DNA of 43,155 nt from Bacteroidales bacterium (GCA_015491905.1 WGGC01000103.1:1-43155), one strand, 5' to 3'; shown: positions 8,908 through 19,712, numbered from the stretch's first letter. The notes: generated from the sequence alone by a model not told the origin. Numbers and translations are program-made.

Positions 8908-10377
8908 ATGAATACATACGTAAAAGGGCTCATAGGTGGTATAATAGGAGCATTGATAATAGTCTTTATTTTTTTTATAACAATAATAAAACCTGAAAGT
9001 AAAAAATTAAATAATCAGTATGCCATAATTAACAAGGAAAAAGCAAAAACCCCTGTTGTTAAAACAAGGTACTTGCCTCCTGCAAGTTTTAGTTTTACAA
9101 AAGCAGCTGAAAAATCAGTAAACGCTGTTGTACACATAAAAACAATTATAGGAGAAAAATCACAACAATATGACAATTATTTTGGTTCTCTTAAAGACTA
9201 TTTGTATGGTCATCCAAGAAGAAGAGGTGTTTTAATTGCCTTTGGATCTGGGGTTATAATATCTCCGGATGGATATATTGTTACAAATAATCATGTGGTA
9301 GAAGGTGCAGATAAAATAAAAGTTACTTTTAATGATAAACGAGAAATGACAGCAAAAGTTATTGGAGTTTCTCCATCAACAGACCTTGCACTAATAAAAG
9401 TTAAAGCAAAGAATCTTCCGTATTTAAAATATGGAAATTCAGATAATTTAAAATTAGGACAATGGGTTTTAGCTGTAGGAAATCCATTTAATCTTACTTC
9501 AACAGTAACAGCAGGAATAATTAGTGCAAAAGCCAGAGACATTCATATATTAGGAGGTACTTCTTCTATTGAGTCTTTCATTCAAACAGATGCAGCAGTT
9601 AATCCGGGTAATAGTGGAGGGGCGCTGGTTAACACTTCAGGTCAATTAATAGGTATTAATGCTGCTATTGCATCTAAAACAGGCGCATATGAAGGATACT
9701 CATTTGCAATTCCTGTTAATTTAGTTAAAAAAGTTGTTAATGACTTAATGAAATACGGACAAATTCAAAGAGGTTATTTAGGGATTCAAATTCGTGATAT
9801 TGACGCAGAATTTGCAAAAAGCAAAGGTCTGAAAGATTTAGAAGGTGTTTATGTTGCTAATGTTATCAACAATGGAGGAGCAAGTCAGGCAGGACTAAAA
9901 GATGGAGACATAATAACTTCAATAGAAAACAGGCCTGTAAAAAATATTTCTGAATTTATGGGAATTATTGGTCAGTACAGTCCTGGAAATATAGTTAAAG
10001 TTTCTGTTTTAAGAGGAAACCAGCACAAAACCTTTGATGTAACATTAAAAAATAAAAATGGCACATTAAGTGTGATAAAAAATCAACCGGCTTTTTTCAA
10101 TAATGAATTAGGGGCCATGCTGAAGCCTCTTTCTCAAGAAAATAAAAATCCATTAGGTTTAAAAAAGGGTTTGCAGGTAACAAAAGTTGAAAATGGAATT
10201 TTAAAAAAAGGTGGAATTGGGAAAGGTTTTATTATAACAAAAATAAATAATCAACTTGTGAGCAATAAAAGTGAACTGGAGCGGGCGCTTCATAAAAGTC
10301 ATAAAAAACAAAGTGTTGTTATTTTAAAAGGAATTTATCCTAACGGAATGATGATATCATTTGAATTTATACTATAA
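8908..10377 (+). CDS. DegP/DegQ (HtrA)-family serine protease, membrane-anchored
   Basis: The 489-aa protein begins with a single hydrophobic anchor (about residues 7-28), placing the rest in the periplasm. The trypsin-like domain has a complete triad: His129 (TNNHVVEG), Asp159 (STDLALIKV) and Ser236 (NPGNSGGAL). Two PDZ domains follow, the first at about 280-370 (RGYLGIQI) and a more divergent one at about 395-485. HtrA proteases degrade or refold misfolded envelope proteins. The gene is followed 88 bp later by rpoD on the same strand. No clear promoter consensus was found, though a 14-bp-period direct repeat lies upstream. Confidence 0.95.
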   Translation: MNTYVKGLIGGIIGALIIVFIFFITIIKPESKKLNNQYAIINKEKAKTPVVKTRYLPPASFSFTKAAEKSVNAVVHIKTIIGEKSQQYDNYFGSLKDYLYGHPRRRGVLIAFGSGVIISPDGYIVTNNHVVEGADKIKVTFNDKREMTAKVIGVSPSTDLALIKVKAKNLPYLKYGNSDNLKLGQWVLAVGNPFNLTSTVTAGIISAKARDIHILGGTSSIESFIQTDAAVNPGNSGGALVNTSGQLIGINAAIASKTGAYEGYSFAIPVNLVKKVVNDLMKYGQIQRGYLGIQIRDIDAEFAKSKGLKDLEGVYVANVINNGGASQAGLKDGDIITSIENRPVKNISEFMGIIGQYSPGNIVKVSVLRGNQHKTFDVTLKNKNGTLSVIKNQPAFFNNELGAMLKPLSQENKNPLGLKKGLQVTKVENGILKKGGIGKGFIITKINNQLVSNKSELERALHKSHKKQSVVILKGIYPNGMMISFEFIL

Positions 10378-10465
10378 TGATTTGTAATTTAGATTTTTTT
10401 TAAATAACTTGCAACTAATTTTTTATCAAAAAAAAAGAATTAAAACCATCTAAAAATAAAAAACA

Positions 10466-11329
10466 ATGAGACAACTAAAAATAACCAAATCTATTACCAA
10501 CAGAAATACAGCTTCTTTAGATAAATATTTACAAGAAATTGGTAAAGAAGACCTGTTAACAGCTGATCAGGAAGTAGAACTCGCCAGAAAAATAAAAGCC
10601 GGGGATCAAAAAGCTCTGGAAAAATTAACTAAAGCCAATTTAAGATTTGTAGTTTCTGTAGCAAAGCAATATCAAAATCAAGGATTAAGTCTTCCGGATT
10701 TGATTAATGAAGGAAATGTTGGGCTTATTAAAGCAGCCAAACGTTTTGATGAAACCAGGGGATTTAAATTTATTTCTTATGCCGTGTGGTGGATAAGACA
10801 ATCTATCCTGCAGGCGCTTGCTGAACAATCAAGAATTGTACGATTACCTTTGAATCAGGTTGGGTCGTTAAACAAAATTAAAAAAGCTTCAAATGCACTG
10901 GAGCAAAAATATGAACGGCCACCTTCACCTGTTGAAATCGCCAAAGAGATGGAGGTATCGGAAAACAAGATTGATACAGCAATGAAAATCAGTACCAGAT
11001 ATGTATCAATGGATGCGCCCATTACTTCCGATGAAGATACCACTTTAATGGATGTATTCGTTCCTACCGATACGGATAATACAGACAAAGAATTAATGCA
11101 TGAATCGCTAAGGAAAGAGATTGAAAGATCTTTATCTACTCTAAGTGAAAAAGAAAGAGATGTTATTAACTTGTATTATGGTATCGGAATGAATCATGGT
11201 CTTACACTAGAAGAAATTGGAACTAAATTTGACCTGACAAGGGAAAGAGTCAGACAAATAAAAGAAAAAGCAATACGAAGATTAAGACATACTTCTCGAA
11301 GTAAATTGCTAAAGGCTTACCTTGGATAA
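10466..11329 (+). CDS. rpoD: Primary RNA polymerase sigma factor (RpoD/SigA, short Bacteroidota form)
   Basis: The 287-aa protein has sigma70 region 1.2 ([20 protein letters not shown]) and region 2 ([20 protein letters not shown], then [16 protein letters not shown]). It also has region 3 and region 4 with the helix-turn-helix [20 protein letters not shown]. The absence of the long acidic region 1.1 and the total of 287 aa are typical of the Bacteroidota housekeeping sigma, which recognises TAnnTTTG -7 boxes. A strong terminator follows 46 bp after the stop. Confidence 0.96.
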   Translation: MRQLKITKSITNRNTASLDKYLQEIGKEDLLTADQEVELARKIKAGDQKALEKLTKANLRFVVSVAKQYQNQGLSLPDLINEGNVGLIKAAKRFDETRGFKFISYAVWWIRQSILQALAEQSRIVRLPLNQVGSLNKIKKASNALEQKYERPPSPVEIAKEMEVSENKIDTAMKISTRYVSMDAPITSDEDTTLMDVFVPTDTDNTDKELMHESLRKEIERSLSTLSEKERDVINLYYGIGMNHGLTLEEIGTKFDLTRERVRQIKEKAIRRLRHTSRSKLLKAYLG

Positions 11330-11375
11330 TTTATCCATAAAGGAAAAAGCATCATACTTTTAACATATAAATTTT

Positions 11376-11409
11376 AAGGTGAATAAATTGGTTATTCGCC
11401 TTTTTTTTT
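11376..11409 (+). terminator. Rho-independent terminator of rpoD
   Basis: An 11-bp stem with one U-G wobble (11376-11386 AAGGTGAATAA with 11392-11402 TTATTCGCCTT) encloses a 5-nt loop and continues into an uninterrupted T run to 11409. The next gene's -7 box starts at the last T. Confidence 0.9.
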
Positions 11410-11416
11410 ACCTTTG
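11409..11416 (+). promoter_or_regulatory. -7 box (TACCTTTG) for the GAPDH gene, fused to the rpoD terminator
   Basis: TACCTTTG matches TAnnTTTG exactly. A TTG at 11388-11390, in the terminator loop, lies 18 bp upstream, which is correct -33 spacing. The GAPDH start is 45 nt downstream. Confidence 0.7.
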
Positions 11417-11461
11417 TACCACAGCTTATTTTAAATTTATTTATTTTAAAACCAATGGACA

Positions 11462-12925
11462 ATGGTACCCCCAAAAGATTTAAACGGGAACTATGAGGTT
11501 TCCTTAAAAGACTGGGCCTATCAGGAAAAACTGGCCAATGAATTTATCAGTGTAATTTACAAATTGTTTTATGACAAAAGTATAGAACTGGTCTTATTTC
11601 GCGAACAACTTATTGACAGAAGTGCCAGTGTAATTTTATACAGGCATTCTTACGCAGAAAATATCATTGATAAACCTTTAAACATCAAAGACTCTCTTGC
11701 TTTGGCGAAAGCTATTTTACATTCGAAAGTTGGGCCTTCAAGAATTGATATAGGTAAACTAAACCAGGAATGGACACAAGAGAAAAAAGATTTTATCGAT
11801 GAAGAAGATTTTATACAATATAAGTTAAAAAAGCTCACAGGAAAGAATAATCAGTCGTGTAAACCCAGGGATATAATTTTGTTTGGTTTTGGGCGGATAG
11901 GCCGGTTACTTGCCAGACAACTTATAATTCAGGGAAATGGAACACAATTAAGAGTTCGGGCTATAGTAACCCGGGGAAATGATGACCTTCATATTATAAA
12001 AAGGGCTTCATTATTTCGTCATGACTCTGTTCATGGACCTTTTCGTGGTGTTGCGATTGAAAATCTTGATGAGAAAAATATATATATTAACGGGCACAAG
12101 ATCCTAATGCTGGCGGCCTCGCAACCGGAAGATATAGATTATACTCAGTATGGCATTAAAGATGCTATTTTAATAGATAACACCGGTATTTTTCGTGACA
12201 GAGAAGGCTTAAGCAGGCACCTTGTGGCAAAGGGTGTTGATAAAGTACTACTTACAGCTCCGGGAAAAGGAGATATTCCCAATATTGTTTATGGTGTTAA
12301 TGAAAAGAAAATTAATATTCAAAAAGAAAAAATATATTCAGCGGCTTCATGTACAACAAATGCTGTAACACCAATTTTATTTTTAATAGAAAACGCATTT
12401 GGCATTGAAAAAGGACATCTGGAGACTGTTCATTCATACACTAATGACCAAAACTTACTTGATAATTACCATAAAAAATACAGAAGAGGAAGATCTGCCC
12501 CAATTAATCTGGTAATTACAGAAACAGGAGCAGCAAATGCTGTAGCAAAAGCAATTCCTTCACTGGAAGGGAAGTTGACAGGTAATGCCATTCGTGTTCC
12601 CACCCCAAATGTATCGTTAGTTATTTTATCATTAACTTTAAAAAAAGAAACATCTGTTGAAGAAGTTAATGAACTTGTTCGTAAAGCTTCTCTCGAGGGA
12701 GACCTGGTTCAACAAATAAAATATTCCACTTCCAATGATGCTGTATCTTCTGATTTCATTGGTGAAGGGGTGACATCTATTTTCGACAGTCCTGCTACTA
12801 AAATTTCAAATGACAATAAAAGTATTGTTATATATGTTTGGTATGACAATGAGTTCGGGTATGCTTTACAAGTTATTCGTGTTGCTAAAATGATAGCCGG
12901 GGTCTTAAGACCAACATATTATTAA
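11462..12925 (+). CDS. Glyceraldehyde-3-phosphate dehydrogenase with long N-terminal extension
   Basis: The 487-aa protein is about 150 aa longer than classical GAPDH. The Rossmann start GFGRIGR sits at residues 142-148 and the catalytic SCTTN motif has Cys297. An N-terminal helical domain (residues 1-135) has no recognised motif; extended GAPDHs of this size are known in Bacteroidota. The enzyme oxidises glyceraldehyde-3-phosphate with NAD(P)+ and phosphate in glycolysis or gluconeogenesis. An upstream ATG at 11455 is out of frame and stops after 13 codons, so the start at 11462 was chosen. It is transcribed from the promoter merged with the rpoD terminator. Confidence 0.95.
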   Translation: MVPPKDLNGNYEVSLKDWAYQEKLANEFISVIYKLFYDKSIELVLFREQLIDRSASVILYRHSYAENIIDKPLNIKDSLALAKAILHSKVGPSRIDIGKLNQEWTQEKKDFIDEEDFIQYKLKKLTGKNNQSCKPRDIILFGFGRIGRLLARQLIIQGNGTQLRVRAIVTRGNDDLHIIKRASLFRHDSVHGPFRGVAIENLDEKNIYINGHKILMLAASQPEDIDYTQYGIKDAILIDNTGIFRDREGLSRHLVAKGVDKVLLTAPGKGDIPNIVYGVNEKKINIQKEKIYSAASCTTNAVTPILFLIENAFGIEKGHLETVHSYTNDQNLLDNYHKKYRRGRSAPINLVITETGAANAVAKAIPSLEGKLTGNAIRVPTPNVSLVILSLTLKKETSVEEVNELVRKASLEGDLVQQIKYSTSNDAVSSDFIGEGVTSIFDSPATKISNDNKSIVIYVWYDNEFGYALQVIRVAKMIAGVLRPTYY

Positions 12926-13060
12926 TTTTTTTGTATTAGATAGAAATTTTGTCAGAAATTACTTTCTAACAAAAAAATTTAAACTTGTATTAAAAAGACT
13001 ATAAAATTTCACATTAAAGTGTCCTTTTTTTACTATAAAAATTGTTTCTTTGCACTTTAA

Positions 13061-14689
<1,629 letters not shown>

Positions 14690-14774
14690 TAATTTGAAAT
14701 TCATAAAACTTTAAACCTTGCAATAAACAATTACTTTCATCACTCAAATAAAAGATGTTATAAGTATCTTTCCT

Positions 14775-14782
14775 TACTTTTG
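14775..14782 (+). promoter_or_regulatory. -7 box (TACTTTTG) placing mutS2 on a nearly leaderless mRNA
   Basis: This is an exact TAnnTTTG match ending only 5 nt before the ATG at 14788. With transcription starting a few bases after the box, the mRNA would start at or within a couple of nucleotides of the AUG. Confidence 0.65.
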
Positions 14783-14787
14783 TATTC

Positions 14788-17214
14788 ATGATATATCCGG
14801 CAGCATTTGAAAATAAAGTAGGCTTTGATAAAATTCGAAGTTTGATTAATGAAGCTTGTATTAGTGATATGGGTAAGGAATATGCTTCACGAATAAAATT
14901 CTCATCCCGGCCAGGATTAATACAACAATGGATAGATCAAACAATTGAATTTCAAAATTTTTTAGAATCCGGGGAATCTTTTCCCATTTCTTATTATTTT
15001 GATTTACGAAATGAATTAAGCAGACTAGTAACCCAGGGTAGTTTTATAGAACAGGAAAAACTATTTGAACTCTATCTATCGTTAAATGTTATAAAAACAA
15101 TTCTGTCACTTTTCAAAAAAGAAGAAGAAACCATATATCCTGAATTAAGCAAACTGGCACATCGTCATGAATTTCCTGAGGATATTTATAATAAAATTGA
15201 AAAAATATTAGATAGAAAAGGAAAGATAAAAGACAAGGCCTCTGAAAAACTTTCAAAAATCCGCACTCAGCTAAACACTTTGCAAAAAAAAGTATTAAAT
15301 GAAACACAAAAAGTTTTTAAAGTAGCCAAAGAGTCGGGATGGACAGCAGAAAATTCTGAAATTTCAATAAGAAATGGTAGACTGGTTATCCCTATGAAAG
15401 CAGCTTATAAAAGATCTATTCAAGGATTTACTCATGATGAATCTTCGAGTGGACAAACTCTGTTTATTGAACCAATTAAATCTTTTGAAATTAACAATGA
15501 AATTCTTGAACTTGAAAATCTTGAAAGAAGAGAAATAATCAAGATTTTAACACAGTTTACAGATTATACAAGACCATACATCGAAGAATTAAAAAATTTA
15601 TATCGTTATTTAGGCATGATTGATTTTATACGTGCAAAGGCCATATTTTCCAAAAAAATTAAAGCCAAAAAGCCGGAAATTGTTAATCAGCCAATAATTA
15701 AATTAAAAGGAGCTTTTCACCCTGTTCTATACCTTAACCATCTTAAAAGAGAAAAAGAAGTTGTTCCACTGGACATGGAATTAAATATAGAAAACCGGAT
15801 TCTTATTATATCCGGACCTAATGCCGGAGGTAAATCAGTATGCTTAAAAACATCCGCCATATTACAATACATGTTTCAGTGTGGATTACCGGTTCCCGCA
15901 TCAGCAGACAGTAAATTTAGTTTTTTTGACAGAATATTTATTGATATTGGAGATGAACAATCTATTGAAAACGATTTAAGTACATACAGTTCTCATTTGA
16001 AAAATATGAAGTTCTTTATTCAACATGCCAATAGTAAAACAATATTCTTTATTGATGAATTTGGAACCGGGACTGAACCGCAACTAGGAGGAGCTATAGC
16101 AGAAGCATCGTTGGAAAAATTAGCACAAAAACAAGCCTTCGGTGTTATTACTACACATTACAGCAATTTAAAAACTGCAGCCGACAAACTTCCAGGTTTA
16201 ATTAACGGCGCTATGCTATTTGATGCTGAAGCCCTCCAGCCATTATATATACTAAAAACAGGACAGCCTGGAAGTTCTTTTACATTTGAGATAGCGAAAA
16301 AAACCGGATTCCCTAAAGATGTCTTAAACCGGGCCAAGAAAAAAATTAATACTAGTCATTTACGATTTGATAATCAATTGCAGCAACTTGAAGCTGATAA
16401 AATTGCTTTGGAGAAGGAAAGAGCTTATTTAAAAAAACAACAATTAGAAATTCAAAAAACTAAAGAAAAATACAATCAACTTAATGAAGAATTACTAACA
16501 CAAAAAAATCAAATTATTAGTGATGCCCAACAAAAAGCGATTAGTATAATAAATAAATCTAATAAAGAAATTGAAAAAACCATAAGAGAAATAAAAGAAT
16601 CAAAAGCTAAAAAGGAAATTACCCAGAATAGCAGAAAAAACTTATTAAAAGTAAAAGAAGATCTGGAAACAGGTTTAAAGAAAAAGCCGGAATACAACCA
16701 GGACATTTCAAAGATAAAGGAAAAATATAATAAACCTGAAATATTTTCATCAGAACCTGTTAAGCCAGGCGACTTTGTATTAATAAAAAGCACCAAATCC
16801 ATTGGAAAGTTACTTTCATTAAAAGGAAACATTGGGGAAGTGGAAATAAACGGAATGCGACTACAGATAAACCAAAATAATCTTGAAAAAACCCTCAGAA
16901 AGCCAAAGCCTTCAACACAAAGCAGAAACTATTCGAGCATATTGGATTCAATAAATGAAAAAGCCTCTCAATTTAATTTAAGTTTAGATGTAAGAGGTAT
17001 GCGTGCTGATGAAGCAATGGAAAAAGTAACAAGATATATCGAAGATGCTGTTGTATTGGGAGCAAAAGAAGTTAGTATTTTACATGGAAAAGGATATGGT
17101 ATTTTACGACAAATAATAAGAGACTACCTTACTACCAGACCAGAAATAAAATCATTTGGGGATGCACCAGTAGAATTAGGAGGAGCAGGTATTACCAGAA
17201 TATATTTTTATTAA
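14788..17214 (+). CDS. mutS2: Endonuclease MutS2
   Basis: The 808-aa protein is full length. The order is a MutS-type clamp region, an ABC ATPase with Walker A GPNAGGKSVCLK near residue 345 and Walker B IFFIDEFGTGTEP, and a long charged coiled coil at about residues 530-650. It ends with a C-terminal Smr nuclease domain (LDVRGMRADEAMEKVT and SILHGKGYGILRQIIRDYL). MutS2 restrains homologous recombination and also rescues collided ribosomes in some bacteria. The N-terminus (MIYPAAFENKVGFDKIR) matches the family start, supporting the ATG immediately after the promoter box. It converges with tatC, with 21 bp between stops. Confidence 0.96.
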   Translation: MIYPAAFENKVGFDKIRSLINEACISDMGKEYASRIKFSSRPGLIQQWIDQTIEFQNFLESGESFPISYYFDLRNELSRLVTQGSFIEQEKLFELYLSLNVIKTILSLFKKEEETIYPELSKLAHRHEFPEDIYNKIEKILDRKGKIKDKASEKLSKIRTQLNTLQKKVLNETQKVFKVAKESGWTAENSEISIRNGRLVIPMKAAYKRSIQGFTHDESSSGQTLFIEPIKSFEINNEILELENLERREIIKILTQFTDYTRPYIEELKNLYRYLGMIDFIRAKAIFSKKIKAKKPEIVNQPIIKLKGAFHPVLYLNHLKREKEVVPLDMELNIENRILIISGPNAGGKSVCLKTSAILQYMFQCGLPVPASADSKFSFFDRIFIDIGDEQSIENDLSTYSSHLKNMKFFIQHANSKTIFFIDEFGTGTEPQLGGAIAEASLEKLAQKQAFGVITTHYSNLKTAADKLPGLINGAMLFDAEALQPLYILKTGQPGSSFTFEIAKKTGFPKDVLNRAKKKINTSHLRFDNQLQQLEADKIALEKERAYLKKQQLEIQKTKEKYNQLNEELLTQKNQIISDAQQKAISIINKSNKEIEKTIREIKESKAKKEITQNSRKNLLKVKEDLETGLKKKPEYNQDISKIKEKYNKPEIFSSEPVKPGDFVLIKSTKSIGKLLSLKGNIGEVEINGMRLQINQNNLEKTLRKPKPSTQSRNYSSILDSINEKASQFNLSLDVRGMRADEAMEKVTRYIEDAVVLGAKEVSILHGKGYGILRQIIRDYLTTRPEIKSFGDAPVELGGAGITRIYFY

Positions 17215-17235
17215 ACCTTACAATAACAGAGTCTC

Positions 17236-18072
17236 TTATATTTCACCTCGCATAATTTTTTTATAAACACGTTTTGAAACCAATATACTAACCTCATAAA
17301 GAGCTAGTAAAGGAATAAAAACCATCATCTGACTAAATATATCAGGAGGTGTTATAATGGCCGAAACAGTAAGTAAAATCACAACCATATATTTCCGGTT
17401 TTTCTTCAAAAAATCAGGGGTGACAACACCAATTCTAGTAAGAAAATAAATTAAAATGGGTAATTCAAAAACAATTCCAACCGCAAAAGTTACCGAAACC
17501 ACCGTATTAATATATGAGTTTAAAGAAATTTGATTGGCAACATGAGAGCTTACAGAATATGTCCCTAAAAAATGAATTGTTATTGGGACTATAAAGAAAT
17601 AACTAAATAAAATACCAATTAAAAATAGTATTGTACTAATTAGCAATCCTCCACGTGAGTATTTCTTTTCATTTGGCATAAGGGCAGGCTGAACAAATCG
17701 CCAAATTTCCCATAAAACATAAGGAAAAGATAAAATAAAACCAGCAACAACTGATATATACATGTGAGTCAAAAACTGACCTGACATTTTAATATTAATA
17801 ATCTTCAGATTAAGATCGCCAATACACAAAGAAGACGATGAAATCAGGTGTCCGAATTTACAAAGCCAGTCATAGGTATAGAAATTTGACCTGCTGGGTG
17901 CAAGAATAATTGCGTCAAATATTATATGACGATTTAAAAATGCAAGAACAGCCAAAACCAGAATAGCAATTAACGATCTGATAATATGGCCTCTTAACTC
18001 CTCAAGGTGATCCCAAAATGACATCACTTTTTCTTCTGAGGTAACATTTGATTTTGTAGTATGTTTTTCCAT
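17236..18072 (-). CDS. tatC: Sec-independent protein translocase TatC
   Basis: The 278-aa protein has six membrane segments and the diagnostic N-terminal MSFWDHLEELRGHIIRSL (the FWDHLEELR signature, twin-arginine signal binding). SFPYVLWEIWRFVQPAL with its conserved Glu is also present. TatC is the receptor that exports folded, cofactor-loaded proteins with RR signals. In this window PsrA-like (25772-28030) and Rieske (40015-40407) are evident Tat substrates. It has its own -7 box, 11 nt upstream, overlapping the terminator of the preceding sulfur operon. Confidence 0.97.
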   Translation of the reverse strand: MEKHTTKSNVTSEEKVMSFWDHLEELRGHIIRSLIAILVLAVLAFLNRHIIFDAIILAPSRSNFYTYDWLCKFGHLISSSSLCIGDLNLKIINIKMSGQFLTHMYISVVAGFILSFPYVLWEIWRFVQPALMPNEKKYSRGGLLISTILFLIGILFSYFFIVPITIHFLGTYSVSSHVANQISLNSYINTVVSVTFAVGIVFELPILIYFLTRIGVVTPDFLKKNRKYMVVILLTVSAIITPPDIFSQMMVFIPLLALYEVSILVSKRVYKKIMRGEI

Positions 18073-18083
18073 TATCTAATCCC

Positions 18084-18091
18084 CAAAAGTA
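18084..18091 (-). promoter_or_regulatory. -7 box (TACTTTTG on minus strand) for tatC
   Basis: On the minus strand this reads TACTTTTG, identical to the mutS2 box. It lies 11 nt before the tatC ATG and begins at the end of the T tract of the upstream terminator. Confidence 0.55.
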
Positions 18092-18121
18092 AAAAAAAAC
18101 CTCACCTGATGGCGAGGTTTT
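18091..18121 (-). terminator. Rho-independent terminator of the sqr-dsrE operon
   Basis: Read leftwards, AAAACCTC (18121-18114) pairs with GAGGTTTT (18103-18096), with two further G-C pairs inside one mismatch. A T tract runs to 18091. It lies 22 nt after the stop of the DsrE2-like gene. Confidence 0.88.
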
Positions 18122-18142
18122 GTATTTTGATGAAAGAAAATT

Positions 18143-18646
18143 TTATGTAAATACAATTTGAGTTCCTTCACCATCGCACATAGCGTAAAGATCGCCAACA
18201 GTAATAATATCTTTTACTGTTTCATGAAAATCTTCTTTTTTTAATTTAAACATATCGGCAGCTAACTTACATGCATAAACTTCCCCTCCACCGGCTTCGA
18301 TTAATTCAAGAAATTCATCGACAGGAGGCATGTCAAGTTTTTCCATTTCTTTTTTCATCATAGTTGTAACTCCAGCTTCCACACCCGGAAGTCCACCTAA
18401 CAAAGTTGGAAATGGCAACCCTCCGGGCATCCTCATTGCAGGATTACCTACAGTAGCTGTATGCAGTTTATTCATAGTTTTTTTGGTAATTGCATCCAGT
18501 CCAAAAAAAGTGAAAAACATTTTTGTTTCAATGCCTTCCATAACAGCTCCATTAGCCATAACCAGAGCAGCATACACATCTTCCAGATTAGCCTTTGAAC
18601 AAATCAGCAATATTTTTTTCAAAGGATGTTTTTTTTCCTTTTCCAT
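18143..18646 (-). CDS. DsrE2-like sulfur-carrier protein (DsrE/DsrF peroxiredoxin-like fold)
   Basis: The 167-aa protein has the DsrE-type alpha/beta start (KKILLICSKANLEDVYAALV). The conserved cysteine is Cys126 in VYACKLAADMF, the position that carries persulfide in DsrE-family proteins. Cys16 and Cys157 are also present. A Gly/Pro-rich loop with Met residues (MRMPGGLPFPTLLGGLPG, about residues 71-88) may be membrane-facing and resembles the DsrE2 subgroup. It is the last gene of an operon with a sulfide:quinone reductase, DUF1641 and a DsrC/TusE-like protein, so it probably receives or passes sulfane sulfur. A terminator follows. Confidence 0.85.
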   Translation of the reverse strand: MEKEKKHPLKKILLICSKANLEDVYAALVMANGAVMEGIETKMFFTFFGLDAITKKTMNKLHTATVGNPAMRMPGGLPFPTLLGGLPGVEAGVTTMMKKEMEKLDMPPVDEFLELIEAGGGEVYACKLAADMFKLKKEDFHETVKDIITVGDLYAMCDGEGTQIVFT

Positions 18647-18663
18647 AGTAGTAGATTTTTAAT

Positions 18664-18975
18664 TTATATACAGGAAACCGGTTTAGGAACACCTGCAATT
18701 TTAGTTGCTTTTTTTAGAGGAGCTCCAGGGAACAATTGATAAAAAGTTTTAGCGTCAACAATTCCGGATTTACCAATTCCCCGAATTGTTAAACCTTCTC
18801 CATTCATTACTTTATTACGGATGAATTCTAATACTTCAAAATGTTTATCCGTTAGTTCAATACCTTCTTCTTTTGCAATCTCAGTGGCGACTTCTCTAGT
18901 CCATTCTGAAGGGTCAGTTAAATATCCTTCCTCATTTACATTAATATTTACGCCAGCTATTGTTTTTGTTGCCAT
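18664..18975 (-). CDS. DsrC/TusE-family sulfur carrier lacking the upstream arm cysteine
   Basis: The 103-aa protein has the DsrC fold and the C-terminal swinging arm ending KIAGVPKPVSCI. Penultimate Cys102 corresponds to CysA of DsrC. The second arm cysteine, CysB, lies 11 residues earlier in true DsrC; here that position is Thr91. By family knowledge, one-cysteine members act like TusE as persulfide relays rather than forming the DsrC trisulfide with dissimilatory sulfite reductase, and no dsrAB is in the window. It is third in the operon, 26 bp after DUF1641 and 17 bp before the DsrE2-like gene. A cytoplasmic sulfur relay role is likely. Confidence 0.9.
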   Translation of the reverse strand: MATKTIAGVNINVNEEGYLTDPSEWTREVATEIAKEEGIELTDKHFEVLEFIRNKVMNGEGLTIRGIGKSGIVDAKTFYQLFPGAPLKKATKIAGVPKPVSCI

Positions 18976-19001
18976 AATTTTATAATTTTAATATTTAATA
19001 A

Positions 19002-19685
19002 TTAATTAGTTCTATTTTTTTCTGATTCTAATGCAATATTTTTAAGGAATGTTATCATAAAGCCCAATCCTTTTCTTAATTCAGGAGCATTCATTGCACG
19101 CATAGCTTTAAGCAAAGAATACTCAGGAATATCATTAGTGTCCAAACTTTTATAAACCACTACTCCGTTATTAATTGCGTCAAGCATTTCAGGTTGTGTA
19201 AGATTTTTTACAGTTTCCAGAATTGTTACAATATTATCTGCCAGACTTCGAACATCTTCTACGCTAAAGTGCTCAACGATATTATCAAGAACCTTAACTA
19301 ATTCTTTAGTGAAACCAACATAACCTTTTACTTCAAGTTCATTAAAGATTTTAATTCCGTCAAGTCCCATTTGATGAATAATAGGCGAAATATCCTTAAT
19401 TAAATCTAACCCACTTTCCATTAGGTCAAAAAGCTCATATAAACTATCTATATTCCTGATTACTTTAAGTAAAAGCATTTTAACAGCCTCGCCATCAACC
19501 TCAACACCTGCAGAATCAAGCTCTGTAACAGTAGTTTTAAAGATATCCTTTCCTATTAAAGAAACATCTGAAACTAAATCTTCTGCTGTTTGCCTTACTT
19601 CTTTTTGTGCAACAATCTCTTCTAAAACCAGGTCTAATTTCCTGTTAATATCATCAATTTGTTGTTGTATTTTATTATTATCCAT
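19002..19685 (-). CDS. DUF1641-family protein
   Basis: The 227-aa, mostly helical, acidic protein has no cysteine and no signal peptide. It begins with a coiled-coil-like segment (IQQQIDDINRKLDLVLEEIV). Later parts (LVKVLDNIVEHFSVEDVRSL and LKAMRAMNAPELRKGLGFMI) match DUF1641, a family repeatedly found next to sulfide:quinone reductase-type flavoproteins in sulfur-oxidising prokaryotes. The biochemical function is unknown; an accessory or membrane-recruiting subunit of the flavoprotein is an inference from the pairing. It lies 27 bp downstream of that gene. Confidence 0.88.
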   Translation of the reverse strand: MDNNKIQQQIDDINRKLDLVLEEIVAQKEVRQTAEDLVSDVSLIGKDIFKTTVTELDSAGVEVDGEAVKMLLLKVIRNIDSLYELFDLMESGLDLIKDISPIIHQMGLDGIKIFNELEVKGYVGFTKELVKVLDNIVEHFSVEDVRSLADNIVTILETVKNLTQPEMLDAINNGVVVYKSLDTNDIPEYSLLKAMRAMNAPELRKGLGFMITFLKNIALESEKNRTN

Positions 19686-19712
19686 TATTCTATCTTTATT
19701 AACAACTACTGC

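Noticed and set aside
12948-12973. Hairpin between GAPDH and pyrG
   Set aside because: An 11-bp stem with one mismatch, but followed by A residues on the plus strand, so it is not a convincing terminator.
13045-13052. TTTCTTTG as the pyrG promoter
   Set aside because: It lacks the A of the TAnnTTTG consensus and has no -33 partner; too weak to list.
18330-18662. 110-aa plus-strand open frame opposite the DsrE2-like gene
   Set aside because: It is an antisense shadow; the minus-strand protein has family motifs.
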